Positions 1 through 7,561 of a stretch of 64,000 nucleotides of DNA are shown piece by piece. The notes under the pieces are model-generated. The model did no database searches and had not been told where the DNA came from. It saw only the letters and a list, made by a program, of their open reading frames with translations. This DNA comes from Hyphococcus aureus (GTDB lineage: Bacteria > Pseudomonadota > Alphaproteobacteria > Caulobacterales > Parvularculaceae). The position numbers and the translations under genes were made by a program. Location of the stretch: NCBI RefSeq assembly GCF_042643165.1, contig NZ_JBHRSH010000002.1, positions 1,357,874-1,421,873 on the forward strand. The letters run 5' to 3'. The first letter of the stretch is position 1. Each line of letters begins with the position of its first letter.

Positions 1-43
1 GTGCTAAGGTCCGGCCCCGTAGCCGGAAGGAAGCAGAAACCTC

Positions 44-385
44 GTGAAGCGCCATAAATCACTGATTTTAAAAACATTTTTCAAGCCCGCCTCGCAAACG
101 CTCACGGTCGCGCTGCTCGCCGCTGCGGCGGCGTCCTGCGCATCGACGGCCGACATGGCGACATTGCGCGAATCGCCGGGCTATTCCGCCGGCTATGGCG
201 ACGGCTGCCTGACGGCGACGGAGGAAGACAAGAGCTTCTCCAGCAAGCAGGAGCGCGACGCCTACGCCTTCAAGAATGACGAGGCCTATCGCGCCGGCTG
301 GCGCCAGGGCTATCTCGAATGCTCGACCCAGACCCCGGAAGCCAAAGACGGCGGGCGCATTCTCGGCGAGCGCAACGAATATTAA
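44..385 (+). CDS. Small putative lipoprotein, unknown function
   Basis: The 113-residue protein starts at a GTG preceded by a GGAAGG ribosome-binding site 14 bases upstream. It has a basic N-terminus, an alanine-rich hydrophobic stretch (residues about 20-31) and a cysteine at about residue 32 in an AASC context, an imperfect lipobox, so export as a lipoprotein is likely. The mature part holds two similar short motifs, YSAGYGDGC and YRAGWRQGY, each rich in Tyr/Gly and near a Cys, which suggests an internal repeat. I recognise no family. It is convergent with the TonB operon and shares a bidirectional terminator with it. Confidence 0.7.
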   Translation: MKRHKSLILKTFFKPASQTLTVALLAAAAASCASTADMATLRESPGYSAGYGDGCLTATEEDKSFSSKQERDAYAFKNDEAYRAGWRQGYLECSTQTPEAKDGGRILGERNEY

Positions 386-453
386 CAAGGTCTGAACGCG
401 GCGCCGGAGAACAGCGCCGCTTCAAGAACCAGCCTCTCGAAAAATCAGCCATG

Positions 454-484
454 AAAAAAGGCGCCCTTTGGGGCGCCTTTTTTC
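454..484. terminator. Bidirectional Rho-independent terminator
   Basis: A GGCGCCC stem with a four-base loop (TTTG) and GGGCGCC is flanked by A6 on the left and T6 on the right, so it can end transcription from both convergent genes: the small lipoprotein gene on the plus strand and the TPR gene closing the TonB operon on the minus strand. Confidence 0.9.
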
Positions 485-512
485 AATTATGATCTGCGGT
501 GAGATCTCCAGA

Positions 513-2117
513 TCAATCTTGTGTATCCGTGTCTTCGGCTTCCGGCGCATCTTCTTCCGTCGCCTCAGGCGCCGATTCCGTATCGGACCCGCTTTCAGCC
601 GGCGCGTTATTGCGGCTTGGGCGGCCTTGCGCTTTCAACGCCTCACACTCATTGCGCCGCGCTGCTTCACGCTCAAGCGCTTCGGGCTCAGGCGCGCGGT
701 TTTGAAGTTCACGAATGCGCGCATCGCGTTCGAAACGGGCGTAATCGTCTTCGCAAAGTGCGATGTTCTGTTCCCAATCGAGGCGAAGGCCGGTCCAGTA
801 GGTGTCGACGACCGCGTCGATATAGGTAATCCAGTCGCTGGCGCGGCGGCGCGCGTTGTCATAGGCCTGCGCGCGCACAAAGGCCTGACGGGCGCGCGCC
901 CAGATCGCCGTATCGCTGGGGCCGGCCTGGCTGAAACGCGCGGTGCCGAGCAGCAGCCATGCGTCGCCGGTGTCCTTGCGATCCATGCCGCCCTTGTTCA
1001 GCGCCGCTACAAGCGCCCGCTCGGACGCCGCATATTGTTCGTCAGCGAGCAGCACCATGCCAAGGCGATAGGAAAGCTCACCATTGGAAGCGTTATTCGC
1101 AGCTTCACGAAGGATCGGTATCGATTTCTTGTGCTCGCGCGCCTGGCTCCAGAGCTGCGACAGGAGAATGAGATTCTTCTGCACGCGCTTGACGTTGCCG
1201 GCGTTCATTTCCCGCTCGAGCATTGTCGCGCCGCGATAAGGATTGTCGAAGAACGAATAATACTGAACGAGGGTCAGGATTTCATTCTCGGTCGAGATAA
1301 GACCAGCGCGATAAGCGACCTCAAGCACGGAGAACGCTTCACGGTCCTTGTTCTGCACCGAATAGGCGCCCGAAAGCTGGGTCCAGTAGCCTTTATCTTC
1401 CGGCCAGTAATTGACCATCCGTTCCAGGAGCGGCGCACGCTTGGCGTTGTCGCCGAGCTCCGAATAGATGAGGTTCAAAAGATCGAAATAACCCTTGCGC
1501 GGCTCCGATCCCATACCGGCCACAGCCTGTTCGGCCGGGCCAACCGCCTGGCGGTAATTCGGCGGCGAAATCTGGGTGTAAGCGGCGGCGAGCAGGTAAT
1601 AAGCGTTCGGATCGACCGTCACGCCGCAGGTGCGGGCCAGCTGAATCCACTGATTGAGGCCGGTGATCGCCGTTTGATATTGCTCGATCTGGAAGTTGAG
1701 CTGGGCGATGTAATAACGCAGCTGGTTGTTACGCGCCGGCGGCAGACCATTGGTCGAAAGCGCTGTTTGAAGATCGCTCAACGCGCCGCGATAATCATCG
1801 CGGTTGATTTTCACGTTGGCGCGCAGCTCATAAACCGTCGACTTTTCATAGGCGCTCATGGAGTCGCCGCGGCTGGAGATCAGGGCGTTAAAGCCAGCAA
1901 GCGCCTCATTGAACTGATCGGCCTGCATGAACTCATAGAGCTTTTGAATTTCCTGGCCGATGCGCGGCGAGAGCGTGCTCGACGCACCGCCTTCTTCCGC
2001 ATCGCATTGCGCCTGCGCCAGCGCAGCCGTCGGCGCCGCCGTCACCATCAGCGCTGCCGCTGCGGATGCGGCCGCCGAAAAACAAAGCTTACGATATTTC
2101 CCACGCATTTTTTTCAT
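513..2117 (-). CDS. TPR-repeat protein closing the TonB operon
   Basis: The 534-residue protein has a signal peptide ending near ALAQAQ (about residue 36), then helical tetratricopeptide-type repeats through most of its length. The tail after about residue 480 is rich in Ala, Glu and Asp and looks disordered. It is the last gene of an operon running DUF3450, TtpC-like ExbB, ExbB, ExbD, ExbD, TonB, TPR. That order is familiar from marine gammaproteobacterial TonB2-type systems, where a periplasmic TPR protein accompanies the energy-transducing complex. A periplasmic scaffolding role is inferred from this context; no catalytic motif is visible. Confidence 0.88.
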   Translation of the reverse strand: MKKMRGKYRKLCFSAAASAAAALMVTAAPTAALAQAQCDAEEGGASSTLSPRIGQEIQKLYEFMQADQFNEALAGFNALISSRGDSMSAYEKSTVYELRANVKINRDDYRGALSDLQTALSTNGLPPARNNQLRYYIAQLNFQIEQYQTAITGLNQWIQLARTCGVTVDPNAYYLLAAAYTQISPPNYRQAVGPAEQAVAGMGSEPRKGYFDLLNLIYSELGDNAKRAPLLERMVNYWPEDKGYWTQLSGAYSVQNKDREAFSVLEVAYRAGLISTENEILTLVQYYSFFDNPYRGATMLEREMNAGNVKRVQKNLILLSQLWSQAREHKKSIPILREAANNASNGELSYRLGMVLLADEQYAASERALVAALNKGGMDRKDTGDAWLLLGTARFSQAGPSDTAIWARARQAFVRAQAYDNARRRASDWITYIDAVVDTYWTGLRLDWEQNIALCEDDYARFERDARIRELQNRAPEPEALEREAARRNECEALKAQGRPSRNNAPAESGSDTESAPEATEEDAPEAEDTDTQD

Positions 2118-2197
2118 CCTGCGGTCTCGACCTCTGTTATTCGCAGCGTCGCGAGAAACACCGAAGCATTTTTCGCGGGCGGCGCGGCGTTCGCCGA

Positions 2198-2797
2198 CTA
2201 GCCTTCAAGTACGAAGGTGACGACGGTTTGCACTCCACGGCGCCATTCCGGCGTATTATCAACGATCTTCGGCTGATACTTCCAGCGTTCCACTGAACGC
2301 TCCGCGGCGCGGTTAAGGCAGCTGTTGGAGCTTTCAACAGTCGTGATATTTGTTGTCTGTCCGTCCGGCGTCACGTCAAACTGAACGAGCACCGATTCGG
2401 TCGCCTTCGCCCGGTTCATGCAGCGTTCGGGATATTGCGGCGGAATGCGCACCAGCGGCTGAGCGTCACGGTCCGGGTTGAAGCCTGAACCGATGGAAAG
2501 ATTAGCATTGATCTCCGGGATCGCGGCGGCGACGCCGTTCAGCGCCGGGCGGTTCGAAGGGTCGTTCACGGCCGGCGGCGGCGGCGGCGGCGCATCGAGC
2601 GTCGGCCGCTTGAACTCGCGATTGGCGTTGTTGATGTCCGTATCGTCGATCTGCGCGGTGATATTGATGTTGATCGCGTCCTCTTCTTCATTGAGGCGCG
2701 GATCCTGGCGGATCATCGCCGCCATGAAGAGGAACAGACCGCCGGTGACGATAACTGCGCCCGGCACGCCGATAATCAAGCGAATGAGGGATCCCAT
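2198..2797 (-). CDS. tonB: TonB-type energy transducer
   Basis: The 199-residue protein has one N-terminal membrane segment (about residues 7-28), a short proline stretch (PPPPPPA near residue 72) and a C-terminal TonB domain. The TonB signature is seen in PQYPERCMNRAKATESVLVQ, the V-F-V-T-P-DG turn and the VERWKYQPK motif near the end. It is shorter than classical E. coli TonB and resembles TonB2-type proteins, whose linker is short. Its start follows AAGGAGA at good spacing. It should span the periplasm and pass proton-motive energy from the ExbB/ExbD pairs to receptors such as the one at 34835-37837. Confidence 0.93.
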   Translation of the reverse strand: MGSLIRLIIGVPGAVIVTGGLFLFMAAMIRQDPRLNEEEDAININITAQIDDTDINNANREFKRPTLDAPPPPPPAVNDPSNRPALNGVAAAIPEINANLSIGSGFNPDRDAQPLVRIPPQYPERCMNRAKATESVLVQFDVTPDGQTTNITTVESSNSCLNRAAERSVERWKYQPKIVDNTPEWRRGVQTVVTFVLEG

Positions 2798-2809
2798 CTG
2801 CCGTTCTCC

Positions 2810-3217
2810 TTAAACGTCTTCCGTCGACACGGCGACGTCAGCAACGCCCGTGGACCGGATTTGCGTCACGACCTCGACCAAGAGCCGGGTTTTCGATTTG
2901 GCGTCAGCCTGAACGACGGCCGTGCCTTTGGGGTTTTCACGGCGCAGCTGTTCGACAACGGCCCGCACCTCATCCAGCTCAACGCGTTCCTTGTTGATCC
3001 AGATTTCGTCATTTTCCGAGATCGCGACGATGATGGAGGCGAGCTTTCTTTGCTCGGCCGAGACAGCGCCGGGACGATCGACTTCAATCCCCGGCTCCTT
3101 CACGAAGGTCGACGTCACGATGAAGAAGATCAGCATGATGAAGACGATATCGAGAAGCGGCGTCACATTGACGTCTTCTTCGTCTTCGGCCGCCGATGAA
3201 ACATTCCGTCTAGCCAT
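2810..3217 (-). CDS. exbD: ExbD/TolR biopolymer transport protein (second copy)
   Basis: The 135-residue protein shows the ExbD/TolR layout: a cytoplasmic N-terminus, then VNVTPLLDIVFIMLIFFIVT, in which the Asp of the membrane helix is the conserved protonatable residue, and a small periplasmic domain. It follows the other ExbD by about 50 bp and precedes tonB by 12 bp. Paired ExbDs probably form the heterodimeric component of the motor. Sequence and position leave little doubt about the family. Confidence 0.95.
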   Translation of the reverse strand: MARRNVSSAAEDEEDVNVTPLLDIVFIMLIFFIVTSTFVKEPGIEVDRPGAVSAEQRKLASIIVAISENDEIWINKERVELDEVRAVVEQLRRENPKGTAVVQADAKSKTRLLVEVVTQIRSTGVADVAVSTEDV

Positions 3218-3264
3218 AATTCAATCCGCCTACGAACTAATTGCCTGACGCGCGGGGCGCGGGA

Positions 3265-3684
3265 CTATTGAGCTTCCTTTTGCAGCGCGAGGGACACTCT
3301 CCCCCGAGCGCCGCCATCCTGCGCCTGATCCATCACCTCAACCGCAACACCGGATTCCGATTCCGGCGAGGCGCTGACCAGGACAACGCCCTGGGGCTCA
3401 CGCGCGATGAATTCCTGCACCACCGGCTTCACCGAACCCGGATCGATGACGCGCACATTGTTGACGCGCACAAACCCGTCTTCCTGCACAGCCAGCAGCA
3501 AGGCTGGCGGCGGGATGGTGTCAGGCTGATCCGGGGTGTCCTCCGGCGTGTTCACGTCGATGCCCTTCTCGCGAAGGAAAGTCGCCGTCACGATGAAGAA
3601 GATCAGCAGGATGAAGACGATGTCGAGAAGCGGCGTGATGTTTACATCCGCGGCTTCGCTTGCATGTTGCGCCTTTTTTCTCAT
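3265..3684 (-). CDS. exbD: ExbD/TolR biopolymer transport protein (first copy)
   Basis: The 139-residue protein has the motif VNITPLLDIVFILLIFFIVT with the conserved membrane Asp, followed by a periplasmic domain. It starts five bases after the upstream exbB stop, so translation is probably coupled. It differs clearly from the neighbouring ExbD outside the membrane helix, so this is an old divergence rather than a recent duplication. Confidence 0.95.
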   Translation of the reverse strand: MRKKAQHASEAADVNITPLLDIVFILLIFFIVTATFLREKGIDVNTPEDTPDQPDTIPPPALLLAVQEDGFVRVNNVRVIDPGSVKPVVQEFIAREPQGVVLVSASPESESGVAVEVMDQAQDGGARGRVSLALQKEAQ

Positions 3685-3689
3685 CAGCT

Positions 3690-4220
3690 CTACTCGATCA
3701 ACAGTTCGTCAGAAATCTGACCCGTCGCTTTTTGAACATTGCGATCAAAAGCGTTGATGAAGATGAGGCCGGAAAGCGAGGCGACGAGACCGGCCATGGT
3801 CGGGATCGTCGCTTTCGAAATGCCGGCGGCCATCAGGCGCGCATTGGAAGACCCGGTCACGGCCATCACGTCGAACACTTCGACCATGCCGGTCACTGTG
3901 CCGAGAAGCCCGAGCAGCGGCGTCACCGCCACCAGCGCGCGGATCACATTGTTGAACCGCGAGGCCTCCTGCGAGGTTTCCGAGATCAGACGCTCGCGAA
4001 CCGCATGCGCATACCAGGATTTATGATCGGTGCGCGCGGCCCAGGCGCGTTGCGCCCGTTTGGTGACGCCCGCATGGGCGCCGGTCCAGTACATGAGACG
4101 CTCGATAATCAGCGCCCACATGAAAAAGGTGACCACCATAATCGCGACAAGAACGTTGCCGCCGGCGCCCAGAAAATCCATGAGCGCATTGTAGGCGATC
4201 GCTGGGTTCAAAAGCTCCAC
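3690..4220 (-). CDS. exbB: ExbB/TolQ/MotA proton channel family protein
   Basis: The 176-residue protein has a membrane helix near residues 20-42 and the typical MotA/TolQ/ExbB core (about 85-160) with TPLLGLLGTVTGM and the TIPTMAGLVASLSGLIF helix containing the conserved Thr residues. It would form the pentameric stator around the ExbD pair. It is the short member of two ExbB-type genes in the operon; the long one lies directly upstream. Confidence 0.95.
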   Translation of the reverse strand: MELLNPAIAYNALMDFLGAGGNVLVAIMVVTFFMWALIIERLMYWTGAHAGVTKRAQRAWAARTDHKSWYAHAVRERLISETSQEASRFNNVIRALVAVTPLLGLLGTVTGMVEVFDVMAVTGSSNARLMAAGISKATIPTMAGLVASLSGLIFINAFDRNVQKATGQISDELLIE

Positions 4221-4264
4221 GTGTCGTGACCCTTTCCCTTAACGGGTTGCCGGGGACCGGGCGA

Positions 4265-5617
4265 TTAAGCCCGGCCGCCTTCCGCATGTTCGGCGATGAT
4301 GCCGGCCGCTTGCTCTTCAAGAATTTGCGAGACGCGCTTGGCGGCGCCGGCTGCAAAAGCGTGCAGGAGAAGCAGCGGGATCGCAGCGACAAGACCGAGC
4401 ACCGTGGTGACGAGCGCTTCGGAGATGCCCGACGCCATGATCTGCGGGTCGCCGGTGCCGAAGAGCGTGATCGCCTGGAAGGTGTTGATCATGCCGATAA
4501 CCGTGCCGAGGAGGCCGAGCAGCGGCGCAACCGCGGCAAGCACCTTGATGAGGTTGAGGCCGCCTTCGAGTTTCGGCACCTCTTTGAGGATTGCGTCGTC
4601 GAGTTTGAGAGCGACGGTCTCCACATCGTTCGAGGTGGTGTTCTCGTAAGCCAGCATGACGCGGCCAAGCGGGTTGGCTTTGGACGCTTTCTTGCGGCGA
4701 ACCTGAGAGCGCACAGCGCCGGCGGTCATGGTGAGCGTGACCCACTTATAGATGCCGAGGATGATGCCGAGGATCGCAGCGACGATGATCACCTTACCGA
4801 TGAACCGGCCCTGATCGATCCGCTGACGCAGATCAGGCGCAGCCACCTGAAGGTTGAGAAGCGTGCCGAGCGACGGGTCGATGGCGCCTTTGACGAAGCC
4901 ATCGCCGGAAGCCCGGGCGACGGCGCTCGCCGCGCCGGTGATGGCGCTGGACGGCTGCTTCGCGAGGAATTCCAGCTTGTCGTTCTTGTAGGTCAGATAT
5001 TTGCCGTTGGAGAAGGCGACAAACGGACCGATGCGCGTGACTTCGGCTTCAGCGGATTCGCCGTTGGCCTGAATGATGCGCGAATTGAAGGTCACTGTTT
5101 TGCCCTGCTCGGCCATCTGCTGGATCATGATGTCCCAGAGATCGCGAAGCTGTTCTTCGGTCGGCAGTTTTTCGGTCCGGGCCAGTTCGTTGAGGGTCTG
5201 GCTGCGGCCGGGATACTGAGCCGAAATAATCGAGCGCTCGACCTGAGCGTTCAGATCGGCGGCGGCGGTGCGCGCGGCGCCGAAAAGCTCCTGGAATTCG
5301 CCCTGTTTCGATGCGAGCTCCTGATCGAGCTCGGCGATCGCGGCCTTGTTTTCTTCCATCACGCCTTCGAGGCGGGTGGATTCAGCGGCGGCGGCGGCCA
5401 CCTGCTGACGGACCTGGGTGAGCAGCGCCTGCTGCTGATTGCGCTCGGCGCGGAAGCGCTCAATACGCTGTCTGTTTTCGGCGCTGACATCGCGGCGTTC
5501 CTGACGGACCGCGTTGAGGACCTGATCGAGCGTGACCTGCGCGCTCGCTGACATATTCACACTGATTGCGGCGACGCCGGCGACCAGGGAAATCGATGCA
5601 AGTTTGAAGAGTTTCAT
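4265..5617 (-). CDS. Long ExbB-type protein with periplasmic domain (TtpC-like)
   Basis: Starting from the ATG at 5617, the 450-residue protein has a signal peptide (MKLFKL...ASAQ), a coiled-coil-rich periplasmic domain of about 250 residues, then a MotA/TolQ/ExbB module with APLLGLLGTVIGMI near residue 370 and LVTTVLGLVAAIPLLLLH. This fusion matches TtpC-like proteins of TonB2/TonB3 systems, which are needed beside the normal ExbB. The frame is open to a TTG at 5641, but the ATG gives a clean signal peptide. It follows the DUF3450 gene closely; DUF3450 proteins are the usual partner. Confidence 0.92.
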   Translation of the reverse strand: MKLFKLASISLVAGVAAISVNMSASAQVTLDQVLNAVRQERRDVSAENRQRIERFRAERNQQQALLTQVRQQVAAAAAESTRLEGVMEENKAAIAELDQELASKQGEFQELFGAARTAAADLNAQVERSIISAQYPGRSQTLNELARTEKLPTEEQLRDLWDIMIQQMAEQGKTVTFNSRIIQANGESAEAEVTRIGPFVAFSNGKYLTYKNDKLEFLAKQPSSAITGAASAVARASGDGFVKGAIDPSLGTLLNLQVAAPDLRQRIDQGRFIGKVIIVAAILGIILGIYKWVTLTMTAGAVRSQVRRKKASKANPLGRVMLAYENTTSNDVETVALKLDDAILKEVPKLEGGLNLIKVLAAVAPLLGLLGTVIGMINTFQAITLFGTGDPQIMASGISEALVTTVLGLVAAIPLLLLHAFAAGAAKRVSQILEEQAAGIIAEHAEGGRA

Positions 5618-5649
5618 GACTTGTAATTCCTTATTACCCAAGTTCGCCG

Positions 5650-6411
5650 TTACTGTGCCGCTACCGGCGGTTTCACCGGAACGAAGAAGATATCGGGGGC
5701 GGTCTGTTCTTTCGCCATGCGCAGCGCGTATTTGACGTCCTGCAGATAAGAGCGGTTGAGGTTGGTCCAGTCGCCGGCGCCCTGATCGTAGATCAGGAGC
5801 GTCGAGTCATCAGGCGTCTTGAACATCAGCGCGATGCGGCCGATGCGCAGGAATTCGCCGGTCAGCTCTTCGCCATTAAAGTTCACCGCGCCGTCATAAG
5901 CGCCGATCGTGCGGCCATATTCGCCTTCGATCTGGTAAGCTTCGACGATCAGGCGGTAACGCTGAGCCGCCGACATTTCCGGGTTCTCAAGCACACCTTC
6001 AAGGCGGGCGGCGCGATCATTACGCTCAGTCGCGAGGAACGGCAGGTCGGCGTCGACCAGATCGCCGAACCGCGAGACCATGTCTTCCATCAGCGGCTGC
6101 ATCGCGCGCTGCAGACCTTCGACATTTTCAATGTCTTCGCGAAGACGAACAACCTGACGCTCTTGCGCCTCAATGTTGCGCGTGAGTGAAGCATTGTAGC
6201 GGCGGGCCGCTTCAAGCTGCTTCAGGTTCGCACGGTAATCATTGAGCAGAGACGCCGTCTGGTCGTCTAGCTGGTCGATCTGCTGCTGCGCTGAAGCGGT
6301 TTCACGCGCCGTCGTCTCAGCCTCCTGCAGTGCGGAACGGAACTGCGCCTGGGCTGGCGCGCACAAAACAGCGAGCAACGCCGCTGAACCCAAAATCGCT
6401 GATCTTTTCAT
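5650..6411 (-). CDS. DUF3450 family periplasmic coiled-coil protein
   Basis: This first gene of the TonB operon encodes 253 residues from the ATG at 6411, which has GGTGAGG at the right distance. The frame runs open to 6660, but the upstream part is not protein-like. A signal peptide (cleavage after APAQAQ) precedes a long coiled coil (about residues 25-120) and a globular C-terminal half ending in DIFFVPVKPP. DUF3450 proteins are encoded next to TtpC-like ExbB genes and are thought to interact with their periplasmic domains. The exact function is not known. Confidence 0.9.
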   Translation of the reverse strand: MKRSAILGSAALLAVLCAPAQAQFRSALQEAETTARETASAQQQIDQLDDQTASLLNDYRANLKQLEAARRYNASLTRNIEAQERQVVRLREDIENVEGLQRAMQPLMEDMVSRFGDLVDADLPFLATERNDRAARLEGVLENPEMSAAQRYRLIVEAYQIEGEYGRTIGAYDGAVNFNGEELTGEFLRIGRIALMFKTPDDSTLLIYDQGAGDWTNLNRSYLQDVKYALRMAKEQTAPDIFFVPVKPPVAAQ

Positions 6412-7107
6412 AAATGCCTCACCTACCGGATTGTTGCGGCTGATTGATACGGCGCCATCGCAAATTGGGCCGCGGAGCTGTGGCGCCTTGCGCCGTTTTG
6501 AAACACGTCCATTCGCATCGCTGGTCCGTACTTCAAGAAATCTGTGAACGATACTCTTCACCCAGAACTGTCCCCTGTTCCCCATACAACGTTTCAAGCA
6601 ATCGTATATTTGCAGCACAATTGCAACGACGTTTTGATCTATGATCAAACGCCCTCCCATTTGGGCCGCCCATAGCCGATTACTGCAAGATTCGTGTCAC
6701 CCTGTCTTTTGCGGCCTGGATGCGGAACAGCTCATCGCCCTCACCGTTCCCTGATACGCCGCCGACCTATACCCCGTTAGTTTGTAACAACAACTACCCG
6801 CGCTGGCAATCGTTAGAATTGCGCAAAATGACTCTGCGAATAAAGCATTTTCCGCCTCGAGGCGGGCGTGAGGGATTGACAGGCGCGCGAGCCTATGAAC
6901 CGCGCGCCGATGATCAAGCTGTCTCTCGCATTATAATAGAGACGCAGCGCTGACGCCCGTTTCGACTTGTTAACCTTGAATATCTAACGAGCGCAGGCCC
7001 TTCTGCGCTCATGAATCAGGGCGCGCTCGCAAAATTGTGAGCGCCGCCGTTCAGATATGGGCTTTCAGATGCGCTGATCCGGGAGAAATGGCTGGTTTCT
7101 AAAGAGT
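6412..7107. other. Intergenic region carrying the TonB operon leader; no gene seen
   Basis: About 700 bases separate the DUF3450 start from tRNA-Gln. The part near 6590-6660 is AT-richer and contains a TTTGATC-TAT-GATCAAA palindrome (6633-6649), a plausible operator or promoter element for the minus-strand operon. Short open frames here (for example near 6720-6953) lack a ribosome-binding site and look random. I saw no terminator or RNA gene. Confidence 0.5.
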
Positions 7108-7182
7108 TGGCTGGGGCGCCAGGATTCGAACCTGGGAATGTCGATACCAAAAACCGATGCCTTACCACTTGGCGACGCCCCA
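7108..7182 (-). tRNA. tRNA-Gln (anticodon UUG)
   Basis: On the minus strand a 72-base cloverleaf plus encoded CCA is visible. The acceptor stem TGGGGCG pairs with CGCCCCA, the anticodon loop TTTTGGT gives anticodon TTG, and the T-arm contains GGTTCGAATCC. The U1-A72 type acceptor start is normal for bacterial tRNA-Gln. Confidence 0.96.
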
Positions 7183-7461
7183 ATGGCCCAGCCTCTGAGG
7201 GGCCGGGAGCGGGCGAGATAGCGCTTTCGCTCATCGCTTGCAATGGCCCGAATGCGAAAAATGCCGCCTCCCCGGAACCTTAGCGCGGCGCGCCCTCAAT
7301 GGGCGACGTCTCGGCGATCGGCGCGGTGCAGAAATGCGTTCCGGAAATGCCTTTGAAACCGGCCCCGGGGGCGGCGCGAAAATGCGTTGCGCGCCAATTC
7401 GTCCATGGCTATAGAAGCGCTCCCGCAGGCGAGGCTTTATATATAGCCGCCGCCAAGAAAT

Positions 7462-7538
7462 CGGAGTGTAGCTCAGCCTGGTAGAGCACTGTCTTCGGGA
7501 GGCAGGGGCCGGAAGTTCGAATCTTCTCACTCCGACCA
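7462..7538 (+). tRNA. tRNA-Pro (anticodon CGG)
   Basis: A 77-base cloverleaf with encoded CCA has acceptor stem CGGAGTG/CACTCCG, D-arm GTAGCTCAGCCTGGTAGAGC, anticodon loop TTCGGGA (anticodon CGG) and T-arm AAGTTCGAATCTT. The T-rich CTTTTTGTTG that follows may end its transcript. Confidence 0.96.
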
Positions 7539-7561
7539 GTCTTTTTGTTGTTGCCCTAAAC

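Noticed and set aside
468..2201. A 577-codon plus-strand open frame opposite the TPR gene
   Set aside because: It is the antisense shadow of a gene with clear signal peptide and operon context; its product is arginine-rich and low in recognisable motifs, as expected from GC-rich antisense frames.
4226..5551. A 441-codon plus-strand open frame opposite the TtpC-like gene
   Set aside because: Same reason: the minus-strand product has the full ExbB module and the plus-strand frame has no family signature or ribosome-binding site.
7231..7530. A 99-codon minus-strand frame across the tRNA-Pro region
   Set aside because: It runs through the tRNA-Pro gene and lacks a start signal.
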